Assembly (NCBI GenBank): GCA_949280095.1
Contig: CASDHD010000010.1
Coordinates: 1 to 22,318 of the forward strand
DNA length: 22,318 nucleotides
Source of the DNA: an uncultured Bacilli bacterium
GTDB lineage: Bacteria > Bacillota_I > Bacilli_A > RF39 > UBA660
Direction of reading: 5' to 3'
Every line of letters starts with the position of its first letter. Position 1 is the stretch's first letter. This document shows, one piece after another, positions 20,730 to 22,318 of this stretch. The position numbers and the translations under genes were made by a program. A model generated the notes under the pieces. The model saw nothing but the letters and a program-made list of their open reading frames with translations, did no database searches and had not been told where the DNA came from.

Positions 20730-21557
20730 TTATTTTAAACTTTCCCCTATTTTTTCACCCATTTTTATTGGTATTTCCATTCCTCTTTTAGATTTTTCAA
20801 AATAACTTTTAGATATTTTTACAGCATTTTTTTGAAACAGCAACACAATCGTACTGCCACCAAACAAAAAGGTTCCTTTCTCTTCTCCTTTAGAAAATTG
20901 ATAAACTTGATGATAATTTTTAATCTTGCCTACTAGCAAAGCACCTATCTCTATTTCGACAACATCTCCAAAATGCTTGGTATGCATAATAGTATACTCT
21001 CGAGCATTTTCTGTAAAAACAGGACATTTTTCTAAAGCTATGGGACGTACCGTATGCAATTTTCCTGGAATATAGACGTTGTTTTCTTTGGTTCCTTCAT
21101 CTAAATAACAATAACGGTGATAATGATCTACACATAAACGTAGCACAATACAAGTTCCATTCTTATATTTTTTGGCAAGTTTCTCATTTTGAAGCAATGA
21201 AGAAATAGAAAAAACACTTTGCTTAATAGGTAAAACAAGACCATTTTCAATAGGATGTGCACTTAAAAATCCATCACTAGGAGAAATACAATCCTTAGCA
21301 TTTCTAGCAATAGGACGACATTCTTTCTTAATCTTTCGTGAAAAAAAGTCATTAAAACTCTTATAGTTTTTCTGCTCATATTCTTCAATAACGATATGAT
21401 TCTTCTTAATAAAACCAGAGATTAAAAATCGTGAACATTGACTACTCAAAAATAGCCCAACTATAAATGAAACAAAACGACAACTTAGCATTTTCAAAAG
21501 AACTCTTCCTAAAACAGTATGATACAAAAAGCGTAAAAACAAACTTTCTTTTTCCAT
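20730..21557 (-). CDS. psd: Phosphatidylserine decarboxylase proenzyme
   Basis: A 275-residue pyruvoyl enzyme that converts phosphatidylserine to phosphatidylethanolamine at the membrane. Expected features are all present: FNDFFSRK at about 69-75, the catalytic Asp95 in SPSDG, VDHYHRY with His145, GKLHTVRP (165-172), and the self-cleavage site GGST (233-236), in which Ser235 becomes the pyruvoyl group of the alpha chain. The GGST form (instead of LGST) is common in clostridial enzymes. The chosen ATG at 21557 follows AAGGTG by six bases; the frame could open at GTG 21566, but that overlaps the SD. The upstream pssA stop is only ten bases away, so the two genes form a two-step operon from CDP-diacylglycerol to phosphatidylethanolamine. 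Confidence 0.95.
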   Translation of the reverse strand: MEKESLFLRFLYHTVLGRVLLKMLSCRFVSFIVGLFLSSQCSRFLISGFIKKNHIVIEEYEQKNYKSFNDFFSRKIKKECRPIARNAKDCISPSDGFLSAHPIENGLVLPIKQSVFSISSLLQNEKLAKKYKNGTCIVLRLCVDHYHRYCYLDEGTKENNVYIPGKLHTVRPIALEKCPVFTENAREYTIMHTKHFGDVVEIEIGALLVGKIKNYHQVYQFSKGEEKGTFLFGGSTIVLLFQKNAVKISKSYFEKSKRGMEIPIKMGEKIGESLK

Positions 21558-21567
21558 AAAGAACACC

Positions 21568-22254
21568 TTATTTCATTAGTTTCAAAATAAGCAAAAGAAG
21601 AAACTCAATGACACCCACTAAAACAAATAGTAAAATTCCTTTCATTTCCAACTTTTTCACTTGAAACTTTGCCAAAAAAGCAAAACCTGTTCCCAAAATC
21701 AATAGAAAATAAATAAATGTTAAATCTATTTTCAAAAGAAATTGAACCAAGAGCAATGTTGGAAATATAATTGCGGAAGATGTAACAGGAAGACCTGTAT
21801 ACATTTTTCTCTTTCCATTTTCTCTTTTCTGTCTTTCCTCTTCTGAAACATTAAAATAAGCAAGACGAATTAAAGCAGCTAATACATAAAAAAGTAAGGT
21901 AGCATAGCATACAATATTTATAAATACAATATACCAACTATTCGTTAATGAAAATGATTTTATAAAAGTAGAATGCTGAAACAAAGAAAATCCAATACAT
22001 GCTGGAAGTACACCAAATGCTACTAAATCTGATAAAGAATCAATTTGAATACCAAAACGCTTTTCTTCTTCACTACGATTTTTCTTTTTACTTGCCACCT
22101 TTCCATCAAACGCGTCACAAAATCCACAAAACAACAAGAAAAAAACACCTAAATAAGGATGACCATATCCTGAGAGTGAAAATGCAATTCCTGCACTTGC
22201 AGATAACAAAGAACAATAGGTAAGAATTACCGTATAATCATAAACTCCAATCAT
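21568..22254 (-). CDS. pssA: CDP-diacylglycerol-serine O-phosphatidyltransferase
   Basis: A 228-residue integral membrane enzyme that joins serine to CDP-diacylglycerol, giving phosphatidylserine. The CDP-alcohol phosphatidyltransferase motif is visible as D47..D50-G-K-V-A then G68...D72...D76 (CDAFDGKVAS ... FGIQIDSLSD). A short basic insertion (KKKNRSEEEKR) lies between the two halves and Ser takes the usual Arg place after Ala, both seen in Bacillota-type PssA. About seven helices are predicted. ATG 22254 is preceded by GAGGAG (about nine bases). The downstream psd gene uses its product. The region 22255-22318 contains the SD and AT-rich DNA in which I could not place a promoter with confidence. 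Confidence 0.93.
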   Translation of the reverse strand: MIGVYDYTVILTYCSLLSASAGIAFSLSGYGHPYLGVFFLLFCGFCDAFDGKVASKKKNRSEEEKRFGIQIDSLSDLVAFGVLPACIGFSLFQHSTFIKSFSLTNSWYIVFINIVCYATLLFYVLAALIRLAYFNVSEEERQKRENGKRKMYTGLPVTSSAIIFPTLLLVQFLLKIDLTFIYFLLILGTGFAFLAKFQVKKLEMKGILLFVLVGVIEFLLLLILKLMK

Positions 22255-22318
22255 TTTTTACTACTCCTCGTATAATATGTTTGTAATTTTAATTTAGATT
22301 AATCTTACAAATCATATT

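Overview
This window comes from an AT-rich member of the Bacillota, probably a gut-type Bacilli lineage near the base of the Mollicutes. Supporting signs are strong Shine-Dalgarno sequences (AGGAGG, GAGGTG), several SD-supported TTG starts, U-tract hairpin terminators, a PadR-HAAS (DUF1700) operon, an Agr-type LytTR two-component system and a phosphoketolase. TGG codes for Trp and TGA is used as stop, so the genetic code looks standard. The lineage is an inference from gene content.

Layout. 1-1034 (-): 5' part of an anchored protein with a Gly-Ser repeat tail, behind two tandem promoters. 1339-2157 (-): UPF0316 membrane protein and a zinc-ribbon membrane protein. 2442-4440 (+): LytTR response regulator and AgrC-like histidine kinase. 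4539-4742 (+): cold-shock protein. 4751-5570 (-): frameshifted Rpn/PD-(D/E)XK transposase-like gene. 5856-8231 (-): phosphoketolase. 8364-12448 (-): surface-glycan module with a phosphoglycerol transferase, a small membrane protein and a polymerase-glycosyltransferase fusion. 12423-12675: hydrolase relic. 12757-12833 (-): tRNA-His. 12909-13115 (+): small membrane protein. 13141-15502 (-): three-gene operon of a ClpB-NBD1-like AAA+ ATPase, a deoxyribosyltransferase-like protein and a DAPDH-like dehydrogenase. 15574-17389 (-): PadR regulator plus a DUF1700 membrane protein. 17923-20232 (-): MacB-like fused ABC transporter. 20730-22254 (-): psd and pssA for phosphatidylethanolamine synthesis.

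The most interesting content lies in two intergenic stretches flanking the ABC transporter gene (about 17455-17880 and 20325-20630). Each holds a tiny, very hydrophobic ORF (28 and 22 codons) behind a strong ribosome binding site on the minus strand. Each also has a separate plus-strand promoter and hairpin terminator that would give an antisense RNA of 80-100 nt complementary to the 3' UTR of the small-ORF mRNA. Short direct repeats would let each antisense RNA also pair with the leader of its mRNA, and in the first locus with the SD itself. This is the layout of type I toxin-antitoxin loci of the Fst/par or TxpA/RatA kind. The promoter-leader segment of the second locus recurs (44 of 58 positions, no gaps) upstream of the broken Rpn gene, which suggests a third, decayed copy.

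Many annotated starts below are internal to the longest open frame, because an SD clearly selects them.
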